Source: Pseudomonas japonica
Lineage (GTDB): Bacteria > Pseudomonadota > Gammaproteobacteria > Pseudomonadales > Pseudomonadaceae
Direction of reading: 5' to 3'
DNA: 64,000 nt
Assembly: GCF_013522925.1 (NCBI RefSeq)
Contig: NZ_JAAMQU010000003.1
Span: 372,001 to 436,000, forward strand
Under the pieces are notes generated by a model. That model did no database searches, was not told where the DNA came from, and saw nothing but the letters and a program-made list of their open reading frames with translations. The translations under genes and the position numbers were made by a program. Positions 42,240 to 50,830 of the stretch are shown here, piece by piece (positions within the stretch are counted from its first letter, which is position 1; each line of letters opens with the position of its first letter).

Positions 42240-43219
42240 TGCCTATGAAACCGCTGGACGTACAGGTGGTAGAACAGGCGCTGGCGTGGCTCGAACTGGG
42301 TCAGCCCGTGTGGTTGTGCACGGTGCTCGCCACGTTCGGCTCGGCGCCCAGGGAGCCAGGGTCGATGCTGGTGGCCACCGCGTCGGGGGTCTTTTGTGGG
42401 TCGCTGTCCGGCGGCTGCGTGGAGGAGGATTTCCTCCAGCGGCTGGCCGCCGGTGAGTTTACGCCCGCAAGCCAGGTGGTGCGCTACGGTGAAGGTGGGC
42501 TCGCGCCCACTGTCGCCTTGCCCTGTGGTGGCTCACTTGATGTGTTGCTGGAACACTTCGCCGCCGACGAGCCTGCTCGGGCGCACTTCGTTGCGTTGAG
42601 GCGGGCACTGCTCGGTGATCGGCCGGTCAGCCGACACATCAGCCTGGGCAATGGCGAGCCCAGCCTGGACGATATCCGTAGGCATGCGCCGCGAGTGAGT
42701 CGCGATCAGGATCACATTTGTATCAACGTAGGCCCGTGTACACGATTGATTGTGGCGGGAGTGTCGCCGGTGGCTGAGTACTGCATCGACTTCGCCCAGG
42801 CGCTGGGGTTCGAGGTGATCGTGTGCGACCCTCGCCCGGAACACCTGGCCTGGCTGCAGGGCAAGGTGCCGGCGGATAAACTGCTGGAAGTGCTGCCTGC
42901 GGTCTTCATCGCAGGCGGCGGCTGCCATCAAGCGACCGCGGTGGTGGCGCTGACCCACGACCCTCGGCTGGACGATCTCACCTTGATGGAAGCCGTGCGC
43001 ACTCAAGCGTTTTACATCGGTGCCATGGGCTCGGCCCGCACCAGTGAAAAGCGCCGCGAACGCCTGGCCAGGATCGGCCGCCTGAGCCCGGAGCAGTTGG
43101 CCCGGGTACATGCACCTATCGGCCTGAACCTGGGCAGCAAAACCCCGGCACAGATAGCGCTTGCGGTGATGGCGGACATTGTTCGGCAAGCCAATGGCGT
43201 GGCCCGCGAATGTTTATAG
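42239..43219 (+). CDS. paoD: XdhC/PaoD-like molybdenum cofactor insertion chaperone
   Basis: 326 residues. XdhC_CoxI N-terminal domain (VLATFGSAPREPGSMLV and GSLSGGCVEEDFL) and XdhC C-terminal Rossmann domain (GFEVIVCDPRPEHLAWL, AFYIGAMGSARTSEKRRERL). PaoD protects and inserts the mature cofactor into PaoC before Tat export. The ATG overlaps the paoC stop (TGATG), so it is the fourth gene of the operon. Confidence 0.88.
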   Translation: MPMKPLDVQVVEQALAWLELGQPVWLCTVLATFGSAPREPGSMLVATASGVFCGSLSGGCVEEDFLQRLAAGEFTPASQVVRYGEGGLAPTVALPCGGSLDVLLEHFAADEPARAHFVALRRALLGDRPVSRHISLGNGEPSLDDIRRHAPRVSRDQDHICINVGPCTRLIVAGVSPVAEYCIDFAQALGFEVIVCDPRPEHLAWLQGKVPADKLLEVLPAVFIAGGGCHQATAVVALTHDPRLDDLTLMEAVRTQAFYIGAMGSARTSEKRRERLARIGRLSPEQLARVHAPIGLNLGSKTPAQIALAVMADIVRQANGVARECL

Positions 43220-43326
43220 GCTGCTACGGGCTGCTATCCATGCGTTGGTCGGCCTGCAAGCGGTTGCAGGCACATTGTTAGTTTGCCAGCCCCTGGCCTT
43301 ACTAGCGAGCCGAGGATAATTCAAGC

Positions 43327-43355
43327 GCATATTAGGATATGCCAATAATGAATTT
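43327..43355 (+). promoter_or_regulatory. 29-bp regulatory element, copy A
   Basis: GCATATTAGGATATGCC followed by AATAATGAATTT; 25 of 29 bases match copy B at 46307-46335. The 5' half is an inverted repeat GCATA-ttagga-TATGC. It lies 102 bp before the substrate-binding protein gene at 43457. A shared element in front of two sulfonate-type transport units points to one regulator, perhaps a sulfur-limitation regulator such as CysB or a CysB-type protein; that is inference. Confidence 0.6.
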
Positions 43356-43456
43356 AGGGCATGCCTCGAGCAGTGCTATGTTCAGCCGATAAAGCCCGCT
43401 TCCTCTCTCGGCCACCGTGCGCGCGGATCCGAACCCACCCGTTCCGGAGATGCTGC

Positions 43457-44533
43457 ATGCCTGGCCGTTCTGCCAACCGTTTATCCCGCCGCCGCTTGCT
43501 CGGTTATGGCGCCGCCGCCCTGGCCAGCCCGCTGTGGCTACCACTTGCCGAGCGCGCCCTGGCCGATGAGCCCAACCATGCTGCCCATGGCCAGGCCGCT
43601 GAGCCCCCAGGCACCGGGGCCTTTATCAAACTCGACGCTCCTTACAAACTTAAACTGGCCATCAACCTCAACGCCGTTTGCCTGGCCCCCGTGGTGATCG
43701 CGCACGGGGAAGGCTTTTTCACGGAGCACAACCTGGACGTGGAATTCGTGAACTTTGGTAATTCCACAGAGGTACTGCTCGAAGCCATTGCCACAGACAA
43801 GGCGGATGCCGGGCTGGGCATGGCCCTGCGCTGGCTCAAGGCGCTGGAGCAGGGCTTTGACGTGAAGCTCACCGCGGGTACGCACGGGGGTTGCCTGCGC
43901 CTGTTGAGGGCCAGCAGCAGCCCGATCACCTCACTGGAAGCGCTCAAGGGCCAGACCATCGGCGTGACCGACATGGCCAGCCCGGACCGTAACTTCTTCT
44001 CCATCCTCTTGAAAAAGCACGGCGTGGACCCGGTCAGCGACGTGCAATGGAAGCTCTATCCTGCCGATTTACTTGGCACGGCGCTGGACCGGGGGGAGGT
44101 GCAGGCCATCAGCGGAAGCGACCCGTTCATGTACCGGCTGATCAAGGCAGGCCAGGCACGAGAGCTGTCCAGCAACCTGGTGGATGAATACGCCAACCTG
44201 TCGTGCTGCGTGGTAGGCGTCACCGGCAAGCTGGTGCGCGACAACCGCCAAGTCGCTGCGGCACTCACCCAAGCCGTGCTGGAAGCCCACGACTATGCGG
44301 TTCAGCACCCGGAGGCAGTGGCCAAGGGGTTCCAGAAGTTTGCGTTGAACACCACCGAAGCCGAGGTGCAAGCGATCCTGCACGACCACACCCACGGGCA
44401 TCATGCGGTGGGTGCCGCGTTCACCCAGGAAATCGTGACCTATGTGGACGACCTGAAAACCGTGCAGGTGTTCGATGCCAGCACCGATGCCAGGCAGTTC
44501 GCCGGGGAGATCACCGCCGATGTCTTCAGCTGA
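43457..44533 (+). CDS. ABC transporter substrate-binding protein, Tat signal (nitrate/sulfonate/taurine type)
   Basis: 358 residues. N-terminus MPGRSANRLSRRRLLGYGAA is a twin-arginine signal followed by a hydrophobic stretch ending ERALA. The mature protein has the SsuA/NMT1 pattern (LKLAINLNAVCLAPVVIAHG, GFFTEHNLDVEFV, TIGVTDMASPDRNFFSILLK). The start at 43457 follows a CGGAGATGCTGC site. Its gene overlaps the permease by 14 nt; with the ATPase it forms an importer. Tat export hints at a bound cofactor or an early-folding protein. Confidence 0.85.
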   Translation: MPGRSANRLSRRRLLGYGAAALASPLWLPLAERALADEPNHAAHGQAAEPPGTGAFIKLDAPYKLKLAINLNAVCLAPVVIAHGEGFFTEHNLDVEFVNFGNSTEVLLEAIATDKADAGLGMALRWLKALEQGFDVKLTAGTHGGCLRLLRASSSPITSLEALKGQTIGVTDMASPDRNFFSILLKKHGVDPVSDVQWKLYPADLLGTALDRGEVQAISGSDPFMYRLIKAGQARELSSNLVDEYANLSCCVVGVTGKLVRDNRQVAAALTQAVLEAHDYAVQHPEAVAKGFQKFALNTTEAEVQAILHDHTHGHHAVGAAFTQEIVTYVDDLKTVQVFDASTDARQFAGEITADVFS

Positions 44534-45518
44534 GCTCAGCCAATCCACGCCCGCCGCCCTTCGGCGCAACGGGCCCATCGCCTGGCGGCCCGCGCTGGCA
44601 AGCCTGGCATGGCTCATGGCGGGCGTGTTGACCCGCTTTTACCCGGACGCCACCCGCCATTGGCCGCTTACCGACAGCCTGGCGAACGCGGAGCTGGCTG
44701 CCGCAGTGGCAATTGCAGCGCTGGCGCTGGCAGGTGTACGCCTGCCTGAACTGAACCGGCGGCTGCGCCACGCCTCAGCCTGGCTGATCGCACTGGGCGC
44801 TTTGTTGGCGTTATGGGAACTGGGCACGGCAAAGCTGGGGTTGCTGCCCGTGCCGTTTTTCGCGCCGCCGCAGGCTTTGGTCGCCGTTTATCTGAACGAC
44901 TGGGCGCGGTTGCTGGACAGCCTGGCCCATTCGGCGCTGCTGTTGGGCACCGGTGTGATTACCGGCGCGGCGTGCGGCTTCGTGGCGGGGGTAGCGATGG
45001 GCTGGTCCAGCGCGGTGGGCTACTGGCTGCGCCCCGTGCTGCGCCTTCTTGGCCCGGTGCCATCCACGGCGTTGTTGCCGCTGTGCTTCTTCCTGTTTCC
45101 CAGCAGCTGGAGCGCCAGCGTATTCCTGATCGCGCTTGCCACCTGGTTCCCCGTCACCGTGCTGACCTGGTCGGGCGTGACCAGCGTCGACAAGGCCTAT
45201 TACGACGTGGCCCGCACCCTGGGTGCCAAGCCGTGGTTCCTGATACGGCGAGTGGCGATCCCCGCCGCCATGCCCCACGTGTTCGTGGGCGTGTTCATGG
45301 GGTTGGGGGCCTCGTTCTCCACCTTGGTGGTGGCGGAAATGATGGGGGTTAAATCGGGGATTGGCTGGTACCTGCAATGGGCGCAAGGCTGGGCAGCCTA
45401 CGCCAACATGTATGCGGCCTTGCTATTGATGGCGGTGTGTTGCTCAGGGCTGATTTGCGCCTTGTTCAAGGTGCGTGATCGGCTGCTGGCCTGGCAAAAA
45501 GGAACGGTGAAATGGTAG
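44520..45518 (+). CDS. ABC transporter permease (SsuC/TauC-like)
   Basis: 332 residues with an N-terminal extension of about 85 residues carrying extra hydrophobic segments, then the binding-protein-dependent permease core. The EAA-like loop reads [20 protein letters not shown]. Start ATG at 44520 lies inside the preceding gene; the ATPase overlaps the 3' end by 7 nt. It imports sulfonates or related anions with the neighbouring subunits. Confidence 0.85.
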   Translation: MSSAELSQSTPAALRRNGPIAWRPALASLAWLMAGVLTRFYPDATRHWPLTDSLANAELAAAVAIAALALAGVRLPELNRRLRHASAWLIALGALLALWELGTAKLGLLPVPFFAPPQALVAVYLNDWARLLDSLAHSALLLGTGVITGAACGFVAGVAMGWSSAVGYWLRPVLRLLGPVPSTALLPLCFFLFPSSWSASVFLIALATWFPVTVLTWSGVTSVDKAYYDVARTLGAKPWFLIRRVAIPAAMPHVFVGVFMGLGASFSTLVVAEMMGVKSGIGWYLQWAQGWAAYANMYAALLLMAVCCSGLICALFKVRDRLLAWQKGTVKW

Positions 45519-46294
45519 CGCTCAACCAACGGCATACGGCAGGGCTGGCGGTGCACATCGAGGCGCTGAGCCACGCTTTCCACCTGGATGGGCAGCCGCT
45601 GCCGGTACTGGATAACGTAAGCCTGAGCATCGCCCCAGGTGAATTCGTCGCGCTGCTCGGCCCGTCCGGCTGCGGCAAATCCACACTGCTGCGGCTGGTG
45701 GCGGGGCTGGAGCCCGCCGATGAAGGTACGTTGCTGGGCGATGGGGTGCCGATTTCCGGGCCGCATCCTAGCCGCGTAGTGATGTTCCAGGAGCCCACGT
45801 TGTACCTCTGGCGGCGGGTATGGGACAACGTCGCCATCGGCCTGGAAGCCCAAGGGGTGCTCAAAGGGCAACGCAGCCGCGTGGACAACGCCTTGGCCAA
45901 AGTGCATCTGTCCGAGTTCGCCCGCGCCTGGCCGCGGCAGCTGTCCGGCGGCATGGCGCAGCGGGTGGCACTGGCCAGGGCCTTGGTGAACGAGCCGCGC
46001 TTGCTGATCCTCGACGAGCCGCTGGGCAAGCTGGATTCGCTTACCCGTATCGCCATGCAAAAGGAACTGACCGACCTGTGGCAGCGCCAAGGCTATACAG
46101 CCTTGCTGGTTACCCACGACGTGGAGGAGGCGCTATTGCTGGCCAACCGTATCATCGTGTTTAGCGGCAGGCCTGCGAGGGTGCGCTCGGAAATTTCCAT
46201 AAACCGAGGCTTTCCGCGGCGGCGGGATGATCCGTATCTGGTAAGCCTACGACGGGAGATTCTGGCCCAGCTGGGGCTGGAGGAGGCGGCTTGA
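45512..46294 (+). CDS. ABC transporter ATP-binding protein (SsuB/TauB-like)
   Basis: 260 residues. Walker [17 protein letters not shown] near residue 48, Q-loop [19 protein letters not shown], signature [15 protein letters not shown], Walker [18 protein letters not shown] and H-loop [19 protein letters not shown], all typical of nitrate/sulfonate/taurine importers. A 7-nt overlap with the permease shows coupling. It ends the first transport operon, 112 bp upstream of a second binding protein. Confidence 0.9.
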   Translation: MVALNQRHTAGLAVHIEALSHAFHLDGQPLPVLDNVSLSIAPGEFVALLGPSGCGKSTLLRLVAGLEPADEGTLLGDGVPISGPHPSRVVMFQEPTLYLWRRVWDNVAIGLEAQGVLKGQRSRVDNALAKVHLSEFARAWPRQLSGGMAQRVALARALVNEPRLLILDEPLGKLDSLTRIAMQKELTDLWQRQGYTALLVTHDVEEALLLANRIIVFSGRPARVRSEISINRGFPRRRDDPYLVSLRREILAQLGLEEAA

Positions 46295-46306
46295 AATGCA
46301 GATTTT

Positions 46307-46335
46307 GCATCTTAGGATATGCCTTAAATGAATTT
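46307..46335 (+). promoter_or_regulatory. 29-bp regulatory element, copy B
   Basis: GCATCTTAGGATATGCC followed by TTAAATGAATTT; matches copy A at 43327-43355 in 25 of 29 bases, and retains GCAT-N8-ATGC. Located 83-111 bp before the start of the second binding-protein gene and directly after the ATPase gene. Confidence 0.6.
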
Positions 46336-46358
46336 CACAACGTATTCGCCATTGCGTA

Positions 46359-46399
46359 GGTTATAAGCGATCAGTCTCAATATTACATCGCTTATAACC
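46359..46399. repeat. Inverted repeat with perfect 13-bp arms in the leader of the second binding-protein gene
   Basis: GGTTATAAGCGAT (46359-46371), a 15-nt spacer, and ATCGCTTATAACC (46387-46399); the arms are exact complements. It ends 6 bp before the ATG at 46406 and 18 bp before the TTG at 46418. In RNA it would make a stable hairpin just before the ribosome site; in DNA the arms (TTATAAGCG/CGCTTATAA) could bind a dimeric regulator. It has no T-run. Confidence 0.75.
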
Positions 46400-46417
46400 G
46401 ACCATATGGAGGCCCCC

Positions 46418-47383
46418 TTGGGCACACTCTTCAAACTCGCCGCTGCCGCGCTCGCTGCTTCGATCAGCCTGGGCGCCTCCGCGCTAACGCTGACCGTAGG
46501 CGACCAGAGTTACAACACCCGTGCCGTGATGGAAGCCGCCGGCGTGCTCGAAGGCCTCCCGTACACCCTCGACTGGAAACAGTTTACCGCTGGCTCGCCA
46601 GTGGCCGAGGCGTTGAACGTGGGCAGCCTTGACCTTGGCCTGCTGGGCGATGCGCCGCCGCTGTTTCTCGGCGCGCTGGGGGCGCCTATCAAGGTGATCG
46701 CGGTGACCCAACAAAACCTCGATGGCGTGGCCATCATTGCGGCCAAGGATTCTCCAATCAAAACCATCGCCGACATCAGAGGAAAGCGCGTGGCGATCTG
46801 GAAAGGTTCCTGGAGCCAGCAGTTGTTGTTTACGGCCTTGGACAAGGCGGGCATACCCCGGGATCAAATAGACATCCGCTACCTTAGTGCGCTGGATGCC
46901 TCCCACGCCCTGGACGGCGGTTCTGTGGATGTGATCGCCACCTGGGAGCCCTACGTGACCCAGCAGGAGCGCCAGGGCGCGCGGGTGATCACCACGGCCA
47001 AAGGGTTGATCCCCGCGCAAAGCTTCGTGGTGGCCAACAATACGTCCCTGGAAGAGAAGCGGGCCGCCATCGCGGATTTCCTGGGGCGGTTGAAAAAAGC
47101 CCGCAGCTGGACCCTCAGCGACGCCGCTCACAACGAAGCCTATGCCGACGCCTGGGCCGAGCGCAGCCGCGCCGACCGCGAGATCGCCCGGGCCTGGTTC
47201 TCCCGCGCGCAAACCAACCTTGGGCCGGTGAGCGAGCAGAACATTGCGGACGCGCAAAAAACCATCGACTTCTTCGCAGGGCTGGGCCTGATCAAGGCGT
47301 ACCCGGCGGCCCAGTTGTTCGATCGCTCGTTCACCACCGCCCTGGCCGTGCCGGGTACCGCCACTGCCCAAACCGCGCCCTGA
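46418..47383 (+). CDS. Aliphatic sulfonate/organosulfur substrate-binding protein (SsuA-like)
   Basis: 321 residues. TTG at 46418 is preferred because GGAGG sits 5 nt upstream; the ATG at 46406 (four residues earlier) has no ribosome site. Signal peptide MGTLFKLAAAALAASISLGA, cleaved after ASA. GSLDLGLLGDAPPLFLGALG, IIAAKDSPIKTIADIRGKRV and WKGSWSQQLL are SsuA-type. It is followed 18 bp later by an FMN monooxygenase of the organosulfur family, so the ligand is likely an organosulfur compound. Confidence 0.85.
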   Translation: MGTLFKLAAAALAASISLGASALTLTVGDQSYNTRAVMEAAGVLEGLPYTLDWKQFTAGSPVAEALNVGSLDLGLLGDAPPLFLGALGAPIKVIAVTQQNLDGVAIIAAKDSPIKTIADIRGKRVAIWKGSWSQQLLFTALDKAGIPRDQIDIRYLSALDASHALDGGSVDVIATWEPYVTQQERQGARVITTAKGLIPAQSFVVANNTSLEEKRAAIADFLGRLKKARSWTLSDAAHNEAYADAWAERSRADREIARAWFSRAQTNLGPVSEQNIADAQKTIDFFAGLGLIKAYPAAQLFDRSFTTALAVPGTATAQTAP

Positions 47384-47401
47384 ACCGAGGAGGCCCCTGA
47401 C

Positions 47402-48724
47402 ATGAGCAAACGACAGCTGAAACTAGGCGCCCTCACCATGGGCGTGGGCGGCCCCGGCCGGCATAACCTGTGGCTGGACCCGGAACTGCCCGCCGACGCC
47501 AGCGTGAACATCGACTGGTACATCGACATTGCCCGCCAGGCCGAGGCGGCGCTGTTCGACCTGATCTTCATCGTCGACAGTCAGTTCATCACGCCTGGTT
47601 CGCCGCCCCATTACCTGAACCGGCTGGAGCCGCTCACGCTACTGTCGGCCCTGGCGGTCAGCACCCGGCACATTGGCCTGGTGGGCACGCTCACTACCTC
47701 ATACAACGAGCCGTTCAACGTGGCCCGGCGCCTGGCGTCACTGGACCTGATCAGCAAGGGCCGGGCAGGGTGGAACGTGGTTACCAGCGGTGACGCCGGG
47801 ACCGCCGGCAACTATGGCCGTGACGAGCACTACGACTACGACACCCGTTATGGCCGTGCCCGTGAGCATGTTCAGGTGGTGCAGGGATTGTGGCAGTCCT
47901 GGGAGCACGATGCCTTTGTGCGCGACCGCAGCACCGGGCGCTATTTCGACCCGGCCAAGCTGCATGCGCTGAACCATAAGGGCGAGCATTTCTCCGTAGT
48001 CGGCCCTTTGAACATCCAACGCTCGCCACAGGGGCAGCCGGTGATTTTCCAGGCGGGAGATTCCGAGCAAGGCCGGGAATTGGGCGCTGCCATTGCCGAC
48101 GTGGTCTTCACCCACGCACCGAGCCTGGAGCAAGGCCAGGTGTTTTACAAAGAGATCAAGGAGCGTGCGCGCCTCCAAGGGCGCGATCCCGAACAGGTGC
48201 TGGTGTTGCCAGGCGCGGAGATCTTCGTGGGCGATACCGATGCGCAGGCCCGGGAGATCGAACGCCACTATCATCAGGCCGACCACAGTTTCGAACAGGC
48301 CTTGCTCGAGTTCGGCCGTTCGTTTGGTTGGCATGACTTCAGCCAGTATGACCTCGATGCGCCGTTCCCGGCCCAGGCGCTGGAGTTTGCCCGCAGCAGC
48401 TTCTTCACCGTAGCCAAACGGATCACCGACCGGGCCGTGAGTGAGGGCCTTACCCTGCGCCAGGCCGTGGAAGCCTCGCGGCAATTGCGCCCGGGGGCGT
48501 TTGTGGGCAGCGCGACGACCATCGCGGATAAAATGGCGTTGTGGCTGGAGGCGAGGGCAGTAGACGGCTTCAACATCTACATCGGCCACCCGGGCCAATT
48601 CCGCCGGTTCACTGAGGAAGTAGTGCCGCTGCTGCAAAAGCGCGGGGTATACCGCACTGAATACCCGGGCACTACGTTGCGCGAAACCCTCGGGCTCGCG
48701 ATTCATGACAACGTACGGGGTTAG
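47402..48724 (+). CDS. Flavin-dependent monooxygenase, NtaA/SnaA/DszA family
   Basis: 440 residues, a bacterial-luciferase-fold enzyme using reduced FMN and O2. LGALTMGVGGPGRHNLWLDP starts the TIM barrel; the motif SLDLISKGRAGWNVVTSGD and HYDYDTRYGRAREHVQVVQG are diagnostic of the NtaA/SnaA/DszA group, which cleave nitrilotriacetate, dibenzothiophene sulfone or similar C-S/C-N bonds. A GAGGAGGCCC site precedes the ATG. With the upstream binding protein it likely releases sulfite or amine from an imported compound; a separate flavin reductase is not encoded nearby. Confidence 0.88.
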   Translation: MSKRQLKLGALTMGVGGPGRHNLWLDPELPADASVNIDWYIDIARQAEAALFDLIFIVDSQFITPGSPPHYLNRLEPLTLLSALAVSTRHIGLVGTLTTSYNEPFNVARRLASLDLISKGRAGWNVVTSGDAGTAGNYGRDEHYDYDTRYGRAREHVQVVQGLWQSWEHDAFVRDRSTGRYFDPAKLHALNHKGEHFSVVGPLNIQRSPQGQPVIFQAGDSEQGRELGAAIADVVFTHAPSLEQGQVFYKEIKERARLQGRDPEQVLVLPGAEIFVGDTDAQAREIERHYHQADHSFEQALLEFGRSFGWHDFSQYDLDAPFPAQALEFARSSFFTVAKRITDRAVSEGLTLRQAVEASRQLRPGAFVGSATTIADKMALWLEARAVDGFNIYIGHPGQFRRFTEEVVPLLQKRGVYRTEYPGTTLRETLGLAIHDNVRG

Positions 48725-48805
48725 CCTGCCGACGGTGTGGCGAAGCGGCGCGCGCAATGGTAGCGTCGCCGCGGGTTACCTTACGAACGCTATGAGGATA
48801 AAGCC

Positions 48806-49366
48806 ATGACCGAATCGAACTGGCGGGCCGCGCCGCTGACCTGGGGCCAGGGGCCGCGAACCTTCGAGGTATTTCTGGAGCCTACGTGCCCGTTCTCGGT
48901 CAGGGCTTTTCGCAAGCTCAGGCCGTTGCTGGAACAGGCCGGGAAGGATCGGCTTACCGTAAAAGTGCGCCTGCAGTCGCAACCCTGGCATATGTACTCG
49001 GGCGTGCTGGTACGTTGCATCCTCGCTGCCTCCACCCTGGAGGGTGGCGCGGACGCTGCCTGGCGGGTAATGGAGGCAATCGCCGACCACCGGGAGGAAT
49101 TCGAGTTCGAGCACCACGCCACCGGGCCTAACCTGGATGCGACGCCCAACGACATCATCGCCCGGCTGGAAGGCTACAGCGGCGTGCCCCTGGCCGCAGC
49201 ATTCGCCATCCCTGACCTGGACCGCGAGATCAAGTGGCACTGCAAGTACGCCCGCCAGAACGGCATCCATGTATCGCCCACGTTCATGGTCGACGGCCTG
49301 GTGCAATCGGCGCTTAGCAGTGGCGACTCGGTAGAGCAGTGGCTGGCCCAGCTTAAGCTCAGCTGA
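48806..49366 (+). CDS. DsbA-fold thioredoxin-like protein with CPFS active-site motif
   Basis: 186 residues. Thioredoxin fold beginning RTFEVFLEPTCPFS, with Cys28-Pro-Phe-Ser31: the second redox Cys of CxxC is replaced by Ser, giving a monothiol motif. A helical insert (about 60-130) and the cis-Pro segment HVSPTFMVDG follow, as in DsbA/FrnE-type proteins. No signal peptide is seen, so it is probably cytoplasmic and could act as a glutathione-dependent enzyme. It stands alone, convergent with the RES gene after 4 bp. Confidence 0.75.
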   Translation: MTESNWRAAPLTWGQGPRTFEVFLEPTCPFSVRAFRKLRPLLEQAGKDRLTVKVRLQSQPWHMYSGVLVRCILAASTLEGGADAAWRVMEAIADHREEFEFEHHATGPNLDATPNDIIARLEGYSGVPLAAAFAIPDLDREIKWHCKYARQNGIHVSPTFMVDGLVQSALSSGDSVEQWLAQLKLS

Positions 49367-49370
49367 CCCG

Positions 49371-49814
49371 TCAGTGTTTGAACAGCCGGGTATCCAGCGC
49401 GAACGCCTCGGGAGTGACAGTGGCCAGCGCCGCGCCGGGGTGCAGCGGATTGAACAGGTAGTTGGTGGTGTGTGGCATCACGGCGCTGGGTACCGGCAGT
49501 AGCAGCGCCTGTACGCCACGCAGAAAACCATCGCCTACAGCCCGTGTGCGCGCCTGATCCTGCTGCCAGCCTTGATCCAGCTCGGGGGCCGGTGCCTCAA
49601 TCGCCCCGTCCGGGAGCTCTACCCGCAGCAGCTGCAGGCTCTCGGGAAAATCCTCCTGGTCCACTTCCAGATGCACCAGCACCTCCAGCAATGCCCCCGA
49701 AGGTGTGCCCGCCAGGTACACCACCGGGTGGCCGATCGTATGCCAGCGCCCACCGGCCATCAGCCCTCCACGACCGGTGAGGTCGTCGAACGCGCTGATG
49801 CGCCATAGCGTCAA
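49371..49814 (-). CDS. RES-domain toxin (NAD+-degrading) of a RES/Xre pair
   Basis: 147 residues. The family pattern MTLWRIS, GGRWHTIGHPVVYLAGTPSG, ALLEVLVHLEV and C-terminal NPLHPGAALATV is complete. Known RES toxins deplete cellular NAD+. The start is TTG (49814-49812), overlapping the antitoxin TGA in a TTGA junction, which keeps toxin translation weak and coupled. Transcribed leftward after the antitoxin. Confidence 0.85.
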   Translation of the reverse strand: MTLWRISAFDDLTGRGGLMAGGRWHTIGHPVVYLAGTPSGALLEVLVHLEVDQEDFPESLQLLRVELPDGAIEAPAPELDQGWQQDQARTRAVGDGFLRGVQALLLPVPSAVMPHTTNYLFNPLHPGAALATVTPEAFALDTRLFKH

Positions 49815-50260
49815 AACGCAAAGCCCTCGGCGAGCTGCACCAATGCCTCTTCCACTTGCCGGGTACCCTGGATGGTGGAAAGCATGGCAACAGGCGTTTT
49901 ACCCCCGAAGCGTTCCTTGGGCTTGGTGAGCCACCGGCGTGCCTTGGCATCGTCCCCGAACAGGGCCTGGGCCATGGCTGCGATATGGGCGGAGCGATAC
50001 AGCCGGTCGCTCTCGTCGACAGTCAGCGGCTGGCCTTTGGTGAGGCGACTTTTGAGCGTTTTCAGCGGAATGATGTGATCACGCTCGAGCGGGCTGATCG
50101 TTCCTTCATCGGCCAGCGTTTTGACACGGCTCGCGGGGAAGCCCATCTCGATCAGCTCGTGGATTCGCTGGTCCGACGCGCTGGCTGGAATTTCCAGCAG
50201 CGCCTCGAGGCGAGTACGGTAGGCGAAGTAGGCAGCTTCGCGCAGAATTTCGGCATGCAT
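49811..50260 (-). CDS. Xre/MbcA/ParS-type antitoxin (DUF2384)
   Basis: 149 residues. N-terminal Xre-like region (RIHELIEMGFPASRVKTLAD) and the C-terminal toxin-binding domain ARRWLTKPKERFGGKTPVAM, ending in a G-x-x-x-V-E-E-x-L helix. It neutralises the RES toxin and probably represses the operon. ATG at 50260 is chosen over an upstream in-frame ORF start because the longer form reaches into the ssuA remnant. It precedes the toxin gene, the normal order for this family. Confidence 0.85.
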   Translation of the reverse strand: MHAEILREAAYFAYRTRLEALLEIPASASDQRIHELIEMGFPASRVKTLADEGTISPLERDHIIPLKTLKSRLTKGQPLTVDESDRLYRSAHIAAMAQALFGDDAKARRWLTKPKERFGGKTPVAMLSTIQGTRQVEEALVQLAEGFAF

Positions 50261-50348
50261 GGAGGAGGCCCTCGTTGCGGCATTTGCCGAATAGTATCCG
50301 GCGAACCCCGGATTTGTCGCAAGGTGAATCTCCTGACGGAATTTATTA

Positions 50349-50750
50349 TCAGAGATCGCCAAGGCTGGCACGCAAGGGCGAGGCTTGGGGCACCACGATC
50401 GCCTGCGCGGAGGGCGAGCGAGCTTCCTGGGCGAAGTAGGTCAGCTTGGCATGCGCCGCCTGGGCGAACACCGGGACGGTATCCGCTACATCTGCGCTGA
50501 TATCGACGTTGCCCACGTTGAGGGCTTCGAGCAGCGGCAATCCGCTGGGGAATTCATGCCAGCTGACGTCGATATTCTTTTCAGCCAGGGCCTTGTCCAG
50601 CGTGCCGCGGGTTTTGAGCAAGGCAATGAGCGTGGAGGACTTCTGATACCCGATACGTACGGTGTCCCGGGCTTGGGCCTGGGTAGTGACGCCCAGGCCA
50701 GCCATGGAAATCAGGGCAGCCACGGCGGTAAAACGAAGAAAGTTGGGCAT
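50349..50750 (-). pseudogene. Truncated ssuA-like substrate-binding protein gene
   Basis: 133 residues. A good signal peptide (MPNFLRFTAVAALISMAGLG, ending AQA) and mature start RDTVRIGYQKSSTLIALLKT, GLPLLEALNVGNVDISADVA and AIVVPQASPLRAS are SsuA-type, but SsuA proteins have about 315-325 residues. The reading frame stops where the DLKGKK-type segment should begin; the next 88 bp lead into the RES/Xre pair with no homologous continuation in any frame. It has lost its second half and cannot bind ligand normally. Confidence 0.75.
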
Positions 50751-50815
50751 AGTGCACTCGGTGTTGGACGGTTGGGCGAAGCGGCAACGAGCGCAATGCT
50801 AAAGCCCCTGAAAAA

Positions 50816-50830
50816 CAGGGATAAATACTT
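50816..50830. repeat. Short hairpin upstream of the truncated ssuA-like gene
   Basis: CCCTG-aaaaa-CAGGG, 5-bp arms, 66 bp before the ATG at 50750 on the minus strand. It lies in the promoter region of the truncated gene and after the end of the YghU-like gene; it may be an operator or weak terminator. No T-run after it on the minus strand. Confidence 0.3.
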
